The notes beneath the pieces were generated by a model. The model worked only from the letters and a program-made list of their open reading frames with translations. It searched no databases and was not told where the DNA came from. The position numbers and the translations under genes were made by a program. Source: Flavobacteriaceae bacterium (GTDB lineage Bacteria; Bacteroidota; Bacteroidia; Flavobacteriales; Flavobacteriaceae). Taken from it: 6,976 nucleotides of DNA. The stretch is taken from contig JAESUF010000069.1 of the NCBI GenBank assembly GCA_016763215.1, forward strand, positions 1-6,976. The letters are read 5' to 3'. Numbering within the stretch: position 1 is the first letter of the stretch; each line of letters starts with the position of its first letter. Of the stretch, positions 1 to 5,566 are shown one piece after another.

Positions 1-753
<753 letters not shown>

Positions 754-779
754 TTATGTTTTTTAACATTCGAGTTACT

Positions 780-787
780 CAAATTTA
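780..787 (-). promoter_or_regulatory. Candidate -7 element of the katG promoter
   Basis: On the minus strand the sequence reads TAAATTTG, an exact match to the Bacteroidetes sigma-A -7 consensus TAnnTTTG, about 30 bases upstream of the katG ATG. No good TTTG -33 element is seen at the usual 19-21 base spacing, as might be expected if an activator is needed. This is a consensus match only, in AT-rich DNA. Confidence 0.35.
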
Positions 788-831
788 CAATAAAATTTTT
801 GATAATTTTTATCTATATTTTTTATTTAGAT

Positions 832-846
832 ATAGTTAAAAACTAT
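832..846. promoter_or_regulatory. OxyR-like palindrome ATAG-N7-CTAT
   Basis: ATAGTTAAAAACTAT is a perfect inverted repeat (ATAGTT, three-base spacer, AACTAT). It fits both the LysR-type T-N11-A rule and the OxyR unit ATAG-N7-CTAT. Its centre lies about 65 bases upstream of the transcription start predicted from the katG -7 box, the usual place for a LysR-type recognition site. The regulator itself is not in the window, so OxyR is an inference from motif and context. Confidence 0.4.
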
Positions 847-856
847 GAGAAAATTC

Positions 857-878
857 ATAGTAAGAGGTTTGTTACTAT
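857..878. promoter_or_regulatory. Second palindrome ATAGTAA-N8-TTACTAT in the katG/peroxiredoxin intergenic region
   Basis: A perfect 7-base inverted repeat with an 8-base spacer, 10 bases to the right of the first palindrome and built from the same ATAG/CTAT tetranucleotides. The spacing departs from the four evenly phased half-sites of classical OxyR operators, so this may be a second binding site or a different regulator's site. It could serve the rightward operon. Confidence 0.3.
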
Positions 879-935
879 TGATTTTTAGCATCAATAAATC
901 TTATAATAGCATATGAAAAAAAAAGTCCAAGTCTC

Positions 936-966
936 TTTTCTAACATCACCAAAAGCTATAATTTAG
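936..966 (+). promoter_or_regulatory. Weak candidate promoter of the peroxiredoxin operon
   Basis: A -33-like TTTTC and, after 19 bases, TAATTTAG (one mismatch to TAnnTTTG) at 959-966 would give a leader of about 35 bases before the ATG at 1009. A TATAAT at 902-907 is an alternative. Both are weak matches in AT-rich DNA. Confidence 0.2.
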
Positions 967-1008
967 CAGATCTAAAATAGAACACTAACATTAAAATAAA
1001 TTGACAAG

Positions 1009-1650
1009 ATGGCAACACTAGTAGGTAAAAAATTTCCAGACTTAAACATAGATGCAATGAACGAAATGGGAGATACGTCCAAAATTAATGTTTTAGAAGA
1101 AGCAGTAAATAATATGAAAAAAGTATTATTATTCTGGTACCCAAAAGACTTTACTTTTGTGTGTCCAACAGAACTGCATGCTTTTCAAGCAGCTTTAGGC
1201 GAGTTTGAAAAAAGAAATACCATCGTAATAGGTGCATCATGTGATTCAGCTGAAGTTCATTTTGCATGGTTAAGTACAGCAAAAGATAATGGAGGGATTG
1301 AAGGTGTTACATACCCGATTTTAGCAGATAGCAATAGAAATTTATCGAGCATCTTAGGGATTTTAGATATTACGAACGAGACCTATGATGAAGCTACTGG
1401 TACAGTTCAAGTAGAAGGAGATAATGTAACTTATAGAGCTACGTATTTAATTGACGAAGATGGAGTGGTTTTCCATGAAGGAATCAATCACATGCCAATT
1501 GGTAGAAATGTAAACGAATACCTTCGTTTGGTTGATGCGTATTCGCATTTACAAACTCATGGTGAAGTTTGTCCTGCAAACTGGGAAGAAGGGAAAGATG
1601 CAATGGCTCCTAATGCAAAAGGAACCGCTGAATATTTAGCTACTCACTAA
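1009..1650 (+). CDS. Typical 2-Cys peroxiredoxin (AhpC/TSA, Prx1/AhpC type)
   Basis: Cytoplasmic thiol peroxidase reducing H2O2 and organic hydroperoxides. The peroxidatic site PKDFTFVCPTE holds Cys52 with Thr49 and Pro45 of the family's Px3TxxC motif. The resolving Cys188 lies in HGEVCPANW near the C-terminus, which makes this a typical two-cysteine enzyme. Arg143 in YRATYLIDEDG is the likely conserved active-site Arg. A third cysteine, Cys78, is not part of the catalytic pair. At 213 residues it is slightly longer than E. coli AhpC (187). The C-terminal YF motif of hyperoxidation-sensitive eukaryotic enzymes is absent. It is first in an operon, followed after 12 bases by a thioredoxin, which suggests thioredoxin rather than AhpF as reductant. 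It is often labelled AhpC, but I leave the symbol blank because no AhpF is present. The start is the ATG in an AT-rich leader without a Shine-Dalgarno sequence. Confidence 0.96.
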   Translation: MATLVGKKFPDLNIDAMNEMGDTSKINVLEEAVNNMKKVLLFWYPKDFTFVCPTELHAFQAALGEFEKRNTIVIGASCDSAEVHFAWLSTAKDNGGIEGVTYPILADSNRNLSSILGILDITNETYDEATGTVQVEGDNVTYRATYLIDEDGVVFHEGINHMPIGRNVNEYLRLVDAYSHLQTHGEVCPANWEEGKDAMAPNAKGTAEYLATH

Positions 1651-1662
1651 ACAAAAAATAAA

Positions 1663-1962
1663 ATGGTACAAGAATTAAACCAAGATAACTTAGCGCAAAT
1701 TATAGCAGACAATCCTAGAGTTGTAGTGCAATACACCGCAACTTGGTGTGGAAACTGTCGTATCATGAAACCTAAGTTTAAAAAGCTAGCTTTAGAAAGT
1801 GAAGGAACGGTGTTTGTGATTGCAAATGCAGAAAAATTTCCTGAAAGTAGAAAGTTAGCAACGGTTGATAATTTACCAACATTCGCCACTTTTTCTCAAG
1901 GAAGCTTTGATGGACAAGTGCAAACAAATAAGTTTGACGTATTAAAAGAATTTTTAGGTTAA
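1663..1962 (+). CDS. Small thioredoxin-family protein with CGNC active site
   Basis: A single thioredoxin-fold domain of 99 residues, about the size of a minimal thioredoxin, with no signal peptide or membrane segment, hence cytoplasmic. The active site TATWCGNCRIMKP gives Cys29 and Cys32. The cis-proline loop is DNLPTF with Pro72. The usual CGPC is changed to CGNC; the residue between the cysteines is known to tune redox potential in this family. The 12-base gap behind the peroxiredoxin and 13-base gap before the next gene indicate one transcript. The likely role is reducing the peroxiredoxin disulphide, with electrons from an unseen thioredoxin reductase; this is inferred from position, not shown by sequence. 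A long reverse-strand reading frame over the same bases is a shadow. Confidence 0.93.
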   Translation: MVQELNQDNLAQIIADNPRVVVQYTATWCGNCRIMKPKFKKLALESEGTVFVIANAEKFPESRKLATVDNLPTFATFSQGSFDGQVQTNKFDVLKEFLG

Positions 1963-1975
1963 TAGCCAGATTGAT

Positions 1976-2233
1976 ATGAAACTACCAGTGATAAAACACT
2001 TAACGAACTTTATCGAAGAGAACGATCAAGATTATGTGTTAGAAACGATTGAGACATTAGAAGCCTTAACAGAAGTTCCGTCTTTAAAAGATGAAGAGCT
2101 TGATGTTATTGGAGAGCTGTTTTCGAATATGTGTGGAGCAGTTGAGGTAGATAAAATGATTAAAGAAGGAACTCCCAAAAAAGAAGCATTGAATGCTTTT
2201 ATGAAAAGAGTTACAGGATCTATAGATTCGTAA
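1976..2233 (+). CDS. Conserved 85-residue acidic helical protein of unknown function (possibly DUF6952)
   Basis: Third and last gene of the peroxiredoxin operon. I recognise it as a short Bacteroidetes family often found in this position, probably the one called DUF6952, but I know no assigned function. The sequence predicts mostly helix: an acidic first half (FIEENDQDYVLETIETLEAL), a PSLKDEELDVIGELF segment, then a basic C-terminal part ending MKRVTGSIDS. A single cysteine, Cys53 in NMCGAVEV, is present, with no paired Cys motif, signal peptide or membrane segment. The ATG starts 13 bases after the thioredoxin stop without a clear ribosome binding site. Its position argues for a role in peroxide or thiol handling, for example as a partner of the peroxiredoxin or thioredoxin, but this rests on context alone. 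Transcription ends at the hairpin just downstream. Confidence 0.88.
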   Translation: MKLPVIKHLTNFIEENDQDYVLETIETLEALTEVPSLKDEELDVIGELFSNMCGAVEVDKMIKEGTPKKEALNAFMKRVTGSIDS

Positions 2234-2253
2234 AATATCGAAGACAAATAACT

Positions 2254-2285
2254 AAAAAGCTCGAGCTATTGCTCGAGCTTTTTTT
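2254..2285. terminator. Bidirectional rho-independent terminator between convergent operons
   Basis: AAAAAGCTCGAGC, loop TATT, then GCTCGAGCTTTTT forms a perfect 13-base-pair stem. Rightward it runs into seven T. Read leftward, the A-run supplies the U-tract. It sits between the stop of the rightward 85-residue gene (2233) and the stop of the leftward DUF6428-like gene (2291), so it should end both transcripts. Confidence 0.93.
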
Positions 2286-2290
2286 ATGAA

Positions 2291-2731
2291 TTAACAGCAA
2301 CCAGAATTTGGCGCACAAGCAGCTTCTTTCATTACAGAAGTAGGAGTACAAGTTTCTAAAGCCAAACAAGCAGTATTTGTTGAAACCAATAAGAAATTTT
2401 CGCCATCAAAGTCTAAACCATACTTACCAATAGTACTTCCTTGGTATTCAACCTCAATTTCTAAATCCTTAAGTTTTAGTACTTTTTCTGACAATTCTAT
2501 GATGTGTACTAATTTTTCAGGGTGCAATCGATGATCATAATCATTGGCTTCCCATAGTTGAAAATTGATGACTTCTTCGTTTCTAATGGTTCCACCACAA
2601 TCGATGAAATTCTTGGTGATTTGTCCTACCTCAGTTACATGAAAATGACTTGGGACTAATGAACCATCAGGTAATTGAAATGCGATGGTCTCAAGATTTG
2701 CTAAATGATGTTTAATTTTTGATAATTTCAT
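2291..2731 (-). CDS. DUF6428-like protein with Cys-rich tail, in operon with arsR
   Basis: A 146-residue protein I recognise as the DUF6428 family, common beside ArsR regulators in Bacteroidetes; its biochemical role is unknown to me. The body has HFHVTEVGQITKNFIDCGG (residues 29-47), an aromatic FQLWEANDYDHRL stretch (57-69) and a GKYGLDF segment. The tail holds Cys122, Cys128, Cys139 and a terminal Cys145-Cys146 pair, plausible ligands for a soft metal or metalloid. I chose the ATG at 2731. A longer version from a TTG at 2773 would overlap the arsR stop and add 14 unconserved-looking residues (LKKNISINRN...). The gene lies 35 bases behind arsR. No Acr3/ArsB pump or ArsC reductase follows; a convergent terminator comes next, so the pair stands alone. 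Confidence 0.87.
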   Translation of the reverse strand: MKLSKIKHHLANLETIAFQLPDGSLVPSHFHVTEVGQITKNFIDCGGTIRNEEVINFQLWEANDYDHRLHPEKLVHIIELSEKVLKLKDLEIEVEYQGSTIGKYGLDFDGENFLLVSTNTACLALETCTPTSVMKEAACAPNSGCC

Positions 2732-2739
2732 TGTCTTAC

Positions 2740-2753
2740 TATTACGATTAATA
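2740..2753. repeat. 14-base repeat TATTACGATTAATA, copy between arsR and the DUF6428-like gene
   Basis: Identical over 14 bases to 3113-3126 in the arsR promoter. This copy sits 9 bases before the ATG of the DUF6428-like gene (leftward). It may be part of a second regulator site or internal promoter, or a chance AT-rich match. The adjacent ATATTGCAATAT palindrome of the upstream copy is not repeated here. Confidence 0.5.
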
Positions 2754-2766
2754 CTGATATTTTTTT

Positions 2767-3093
2767 TTAACAACAGTTTGTTGTTTTGTTTAGGCTTAAG
2801 AACTCAGTTAGAGCTGTTTGAATGCCTTTCCAGTTTTCTTTGTCAATACAATAGCATACGCTAGTCCCATCTATGTTTCCTTTAATAAGCCCACTATTTT
2901 TTAACTCTTTGAGATGCTGAGAGATCGTTGGCTGTGCTAAACCGATGACATCTACTAGGTCACCACAAATACAAGATTGTGTTTTAAATAGGTGTTGTAG
3001 AATAGCAATACGAGCTGGATGCCCTAAAACTTTTGCTATTGCTGCCAATTTGTTTTGTTGATCGGTGAATATTTCTGATTTCGTTAAGCCCAT
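2767..3093 (-). CDS. ArsR/SmtB-family metal(loid)-responsive transcriptional repressor
   Basis: A winged-helix repressor of 108 residues. Residues 17-37 (AAIAKVLGHPARIAILQHLFK) are the typical first helices. SCICGDLVDVIGLAQPTISQHLKELKNSGL (40-69) is the helix-turn-helix. Cys41 and Cys43 lie where the ELCVC arsenic motif sits in E. coli ArsR, so a trivalent metalloid inducer is likely. Further cysteines are Cys80 and Cys82 in the wing (SVCYCID) and a terminal Cys107-Cys108; some ArsR proteins use C-terminal cysteines for As(III), so the sensing site is uncertain. The start is the ATG at 3093. A palindrome immediately upstream is a probable autoregulatory operator. The downstream partner is the DUF6428-like gene. 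It could instead sense another soft metal. Confidence 0.93.
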   Translation of the reverse strand: MGLTKSEIFTDQQNKLAAIAKVLGHPARIAILQHLFKTQSCICGDLVDVIGLAQPTISQHLKELKNSGLIKGNIDGTSVCYCIDKENWKGIQTALTEFLSLNKTTNCC

Positions 3094-3103
3094 ATTGAAT
3101 TAT

Positions 3104-3126
3104 ATATTGCAATATTACGATTAATA
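3104..3126. promoter_or_regulatory. Probable ArsR operator upstream of arsR
   Basis: A perfect palindrome ATATTGCAATAT (3104-3115) overlaps a looser inverted repeat centred on AATATT (3111-3116), and both run into the 14-base repeat TATTACGATTAATA. It begins 10 bases before the arsR ATG, a typical place for an autorepressing ArsR-family operator. The assignment rests on symmetry and position. Confidence 0.5.
3113..3126. repeat. 14-base repeat TATTACGATTAATA, copy in the arsR promoter
   Basis: Partner of the copy at 2740-2753, same orientation. Flanking bases differ on both sides, so the identity is limited to these 14 bases. Confidence 0.5.
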
Positions 3127-3138
3127 ATTAAAAGACAC

Positions 3139-3165
3139 AAAAAAACCTAAATGAAAATCTAGGTT
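3139..3165 (-). terminator. Rho-independent terminator of the leftward FMN reductase-cupin operon
   Basis: Leftward, AACCTA, a 10-base loop and TAGGTT form a 6-base-pair stem followed at once by a run of seven T (A at 3139-3145 on the + strand). It lies 31 bases beyond the stop of the small basic gene and just before the arsR promoter, insulating arsR from upstream transcription. The stem is short, so strength is moderate. Confidence 0.72.
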
Positions 3166-3195
3166 AAATAAATTAAGGTACAAGTTTCAAAGTAC

Positions 3196-3354
3196 TCAAT
3201 TCGTGTTCTTTTCTACATTTACCTTTTTAATAATAGCTTTTAGACGTTCTTTATTCTGTGATTTTTGTTGCTTCACCTTATTGACTTTTTGGTTCATCAA
3301 CTTGGAATGCTTGGCTTTGTTAACGGTGTTTTTTGCTTTTCCTTTTTTTGACAT
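3196..3354 (-). CDS. 52-residue lysine-rich basic protein, unknown function
   Basis: A short reading frame starting MSKKGKAKNTVNKAKHSK and ending KKVNVEKNTN. It holds 16 Lys, one Arg and only two acidic residues, so it is very basic; it predicts as a single amphipathic helix with a disordered N-terminus. It resembles small Lys-rich proteins I associate with Flavobacteriaceae genomes, but I know no function; binding nucleic acid or ribosomes is a guess from charge. It begins 5 bases after the cupin stop and is followed by a terminator, so it looks like the last gene of that operon. The start is an ATG. The compact spacing and the use of the space up to the terminator favour a real gene over chance, though at this length certainty is limited. 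Confidence 0.72.
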   Translation of the reverse strand: MSKKGKAKNTVNKAKHSKLMNQKVNKVKQQKSQNKERLKAIIKKVNVEKNTN

Positions 3355-3359
3355 ACAAA

Positions 3360-3860
3360 TTAGTAATGTGTTAGTCTACTGATCGTTTTCTTATGATCAG
3401 GATATTTTGACATCAATTCCTCTCGTGTAGGCAATACAAAATCAGCAAAATCAAAACCTGGAGCGACTGTACATCCGACCAGGCAGCAAGAATCTTTTTC
3501 TAGAACTTCAGCGGCAAACCAATCGCCACCTTTAACGACATGTTGTGGAGTCTCTCCATTCTCGAAATTATTCCCAATCATTACAAATGAATAGGTTCCT
3601 TCTGGAGATATAGTGTGCAGCTTTATAGGAGCACCTTTGTAATAGTGCCACATTTCATCTTGGTTTACTTTGTGAAAAGCAGAAAATTTTTCGGAAGTTA
3701 ACAAGAAGTAGATTCCTGTACAATGATGTCTATCTCCTACATATTTAGCATCCAATTCTTTATTGGAAATGGTTTCTTTACTACGATAGGTTTCTTTAAA
3801 ATAACCTCCCTCTGGGTGTTCTTGAAGTCCTAATGCTTCAATAATTTCTTTTGCAATCAA
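3360..3860 (-). CDS. Cupin_5 (DUF985) family protein
   Basis: A 166-residue single-domain cupin of the Cupin_5/DUF985 family, which includes yeast YML079w; the substrate is not established. Family signatures appear in order: HPEGGYFKETYRS (15-27), GIYFLLT (49-55), FHKVNQDEMWHYYKG (62-76) with His63, Glu69 and His72 as candidate cupin-pocket residues, GGDWFAAE (111-118) and GCTVAPGFDFADF (129-141). The length is normal for the family and there is no signal peptide. No ATG exists near the N-terminus (the next Met is residue 70). The start taken is a TTG overlapping the TGA of the upstream reductase as TTGA, which gives the expected 14 residues before HPEGGYF. Overlap implies translational coupling with the FMN reductase. 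Roles in sugar or small-molecule isomerisation are possible but unproven. Confidence 0.92.
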   Translation of the reverse strand: MIAKEIIEALGLQEHPEGGYFKETYRSKETISNKELDAKYVGDRHHCTGIYFLLTSEKFSAFHKVNQDEMWHYYKGAPIKLHTISPEGTYSFVMIGNNFENGETPQHVVKGGDWFAAEVLEKDSCCLVGCTVAPGFDFADFVLPTREELMSKYPDHKKTISRLTHY

Positions 3861-4369
3861 TGTGTGTGTATTTGTTTCCTAAAAGTATCAATAATTTCTT
3901 TAGCGTCTTTATGAATTTTAGTTCCATCAAACCAGGCATGAACATCGCCAAGATAGTGCATTCCAAGATAGTTAGCGCTTTCAATAAAAGGTTTCTGATA
4001 CCAAGAGAATCGATCGTTGTCATTCGAATTGCTAATCATTCCCATGTTTTTACCCCGTAACTGTCTACCGAGTTCTTTCTTGTTATGTAGCAAGTCGGAT
4101 AGGCGATCAAAAAAAACTTTTAGAATTCCACTCATAGAATACCAATACACTGGAGTTGCGAAAATGATGGAATCATAGTTCGCAATAACTTCTTCCATAA
4201 GAGGTATAAAATCATCATCAGAGTTGGTAAAGTCATAATCGAAATGACCAATATTCTTGCCCTTTAAGTCTATAATGTCAAACTCGTTGTTCTTATTTAA
4301 ATAATGAACAACAGTATTGGTATTCCCTTTCCTGTTAGAACTTGCTTGTATAATTACTTTTTTATTCAT
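3857..4369 (-). CDS. Flavodoxin-fold NAD(P)H-dependent oxidoreductase (FMN reductase family)
   Basis: A 170-residue cytoplasmic flavoprotein of the NADPH-dependent FMN reductase/flavodoxin_2 type. VIIQASSNRKGNTNTV (5-20) is the FMN-phosphate-binding loop after the first strand. SIIFATPVYWYSMSGILKVFFDRL (67-90) is the second conserved flavin-contact motif. GKNMGMISNSNDND (106-119) is the next strand and loop. Such enzymes reduce quinones, nitro compounds, azo dyes or supply FMNH2; the exact substrate cannot be read from sequence. It is the first gene of a three-gene operon with the cupin and the small basic gene, overlapping the cupin by 4 bases. The ATG start precedes the strand-one sequence by the usual three residues. 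No signal peptide or added domain is seen. Confidence 0.93.
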   Translation of the reverse strand: MNKKVIIQASSNRKGNTNTVVHYLNKNNEFDIIDLKGKNIGHFDYDFTNSDDDFIPLMEEVIANYDSIIFATPVYWYSMSGILKVFFDRLSDLLHNKKELGRQLRGKNMGMISNSNDNDRFSWYQKPFIESANYLGMHYLGDVHAWFDGTKIHKDAKEIIDTFRKQIHTH

Positions 4370-4529
4370 TGTTCGGTTTTTACGTCTGTCAAAAGTCGCA
4401 AAAGAAATAAAAAGAATAAGAATATGTCGGTTGTTAATTCTTATAAAATGAAAGAGAAAAATGATAGTAAGCGTAAAAGGTTTTTTATATTTATAGAATA
4501 TTTAAAATCTTTAGCCTAAAAATTATCTT
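4370..4529. other. Divergent intergenic region between FMN reductase and exonuclease genes
   Basis: 160 bases, very AT-rich, holding the start regions of two divergent transcripts. TATATTTA at 4486-4493 is one mismatch from the Bacteroidetes -7 consensus and could serve the exonuclease gene. I see no palindrome or terminator. A short rightward reading frame (from 4304, ending 4519) is mostly antisense to the reductase and ends in low-complexity Lys/Phe, so I do not call it a gene. Confidence 0.4.
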
Positions 4530-5357
4530 ATGGAATTAAAATTGACCAAACCCATTGCTTTTTTTGACCTTGAAACCACGGGAATTAATATTGGATCTGA
4601 TAGAATTGTTGAAATTTCTATTTTGAAAATTTTCCCTAATGGAAACAAGGAAAGCAAAACATGGTTGGTAAACCCTGAAGTTGAAATCCCAGCAGAGGCA
4701 AGTGCGATTCATGGAATTACAAATGAAAAAGTAGTTACAGAACCCACATTTAAAGAATTAGCAATCACTGTCAATGAAATGATTTCAGATGCAGATTTAG
4801 CAGGTTTCAATTCCAATCGTTTTGATATCCCATTATTAGCAGAGGAGTTTTTACGTGTCGGGATTGATTTTGATATGAATGATAGGAAAGCAATTGATGT
4901 ACAGGTAATTTTTCACAAGAAAGAACAAAGAACGTTGAGTGCTGGATATAAATTTTATTGTGGAAAAGATTTAGAGGATGCGCATTCTGCAGAAGCAGAT
5001 ACAAATGCTACCTATGAAATTTTGAAAGCTCAATTAGATAAATACGATGATATTGAAAACTCTGTAGATGTATTGAGTGAGTATTCAACACATTCAAAAA
5101 GAGCTGACTTCGCTGGATTTATTCTGATTAATGAAGACGATAAAGAGGTGTTTTCTTTCGGTAAATACAAGGGTAGAACAGTTGTTGAAGTATTGAAAGA
5201 GAACCCGGGGTATAATGCTTGGATACAAAATGCAGATTTCCCATTGTATACTAAAAAAGTATTGCGAGAGATTAAAGCACGAATGTCTGCACCTAAAAGC
5301 AAAATGACGGATGAAGAGAAACTTCAAGCATTGCAACAGAAATTTAATTTGCGGTAA
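4530..5357 (+). CDS. DEDDh 3'-5' exonuclease with ExoX-like C-terminal domain
   Basis: DnaQ-superfamily exonuclease, 275 residues. Exo I is AFFDLETTG with Asp13 and Glu15. AIHGIT (59-64) is the conserved segment after it. Exo II is AGFNSNRFDIPLLAEEF with Asp99. Exo III is HSAEAD with His152 and Asp157, making it DEDDh with all four metal-binding acids present. After a linker (about 175-200) a second domain FSFGKYKGRTVVEVLKENPGYNAWI (208-232) matches the exonuclease X-like C-terminal module. The substrate is probably single-stranded DNA ends in repair or replication; it is not fused to a polymerase and lacks the GIY-YIG domain of some DnaQ relatives, and it may be annotated as a DNA polymerase III epsilon subunit. 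The start is ATG after an AT-rich leader. The stop abuts the ATG of the remnant gene (TAAATG), a sign of former operon coupling. Confidence 0.94.
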   Translation: MELKLTKPIAFFDLETTGINIGSDRIVEISILKIFPNGNKESKTWLVNPEVEIPAEASAIHGITNEKVVTEPTFKELAITVNEMISDADLAGFNSNRFDIPLLAEEFLRVGIDFDMNDRKAIDVQVIFHKKEQRTLSAGYKFYCGKDLEDAHSAEADTNATYEILKAQLDKYDDIENSVDVLSEYSTHSKRADFAGFILINEDDKEVFSFGKYKGRTVVEVLKENPGYNAWIQNADFPLYTKKVLREIKARMSAPKSKMTDEEKLQALQQKFNLR

Positions 5358-5475
5358 ATGAAGAAAATCACCTTTTTGTCTTTCTGATAACCACTTCAAT
5401 TTTTGCTCAGAAAGTTGAGTCTAAAAGAAAGTTGAAGGATATGTTCCCGCGATTTCTGTTACTTTAAGTAACTAG
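5358..5475 (+). pseudogene. Remnant of a secreted-protein paralogue: signal peptide plus C-terminal tail only
   Basis: The ATG directly after the exonuclease stop begins MKKITFLSF and then meets TGA. Restoring one base continues as LITTSIFAQK, a complete signal peptide ending in FAQ like that of the next gene (TFAQK). A second frame near the end reads KKVEGYVPAISVTLSN and stop at 5475; the next gene ends GYNIQPAISVTLSN. The last nine residues are identical, while the DNA differs at 8 of 30 bases over PAISVTLSN and stop, mostly silent (even TCC versus AGT serine). So this is an old, once-selected paralogue that lost its whole middle (about 250 residues) and gained a frameshift in the signal peptide. 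It may still be transcribed with the exonuclease gene, but no useful protein is expected. Confidence 0.8.
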
Positions 5476-5566
5476 TTATTATATAAGGATGTTAAAATAT
5501 TTCTAATTAACAGCCCATTGTGATTCTCATTGATTCCTAGTTTTTACTTTTCAGGAAAAACTAACC

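Noticed and set aside
1647..1889. Leftward 80-codon frame opposite the thioredoxin gene
   Set aside because: A shadow of a clear thioredoxin with intact CGNC and cis-Pro motifs on the other strand.
3838..3901. Two copies of TCAATAATTTCTTT 50 bases apart (3838-3851 and 3888-3901)
   Set aside because: Both encode AKEII-type helix residues, one at the cupin N-terminus and one at the reductase C-terminus; a coincidence of common codons is the simplest reading, and no longer repeat surrounds them.
4304..4519. Rightward 71-codon reading frame in the reductase/exonuclease gap
   Set aside because: Its first part is antisense to the reductase N-terminus and the rest is low-complexity Lys/Asn/Phe; no family match or start signal.
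5530..5566. TTG start at 5530 for the CarboxypepD_reg-like protein
   Set aside because: It gives a polar N-terminus with no signal peptide, while the overlapping frame from 5567 encodes a textbook signal peptide ending in FAQ.
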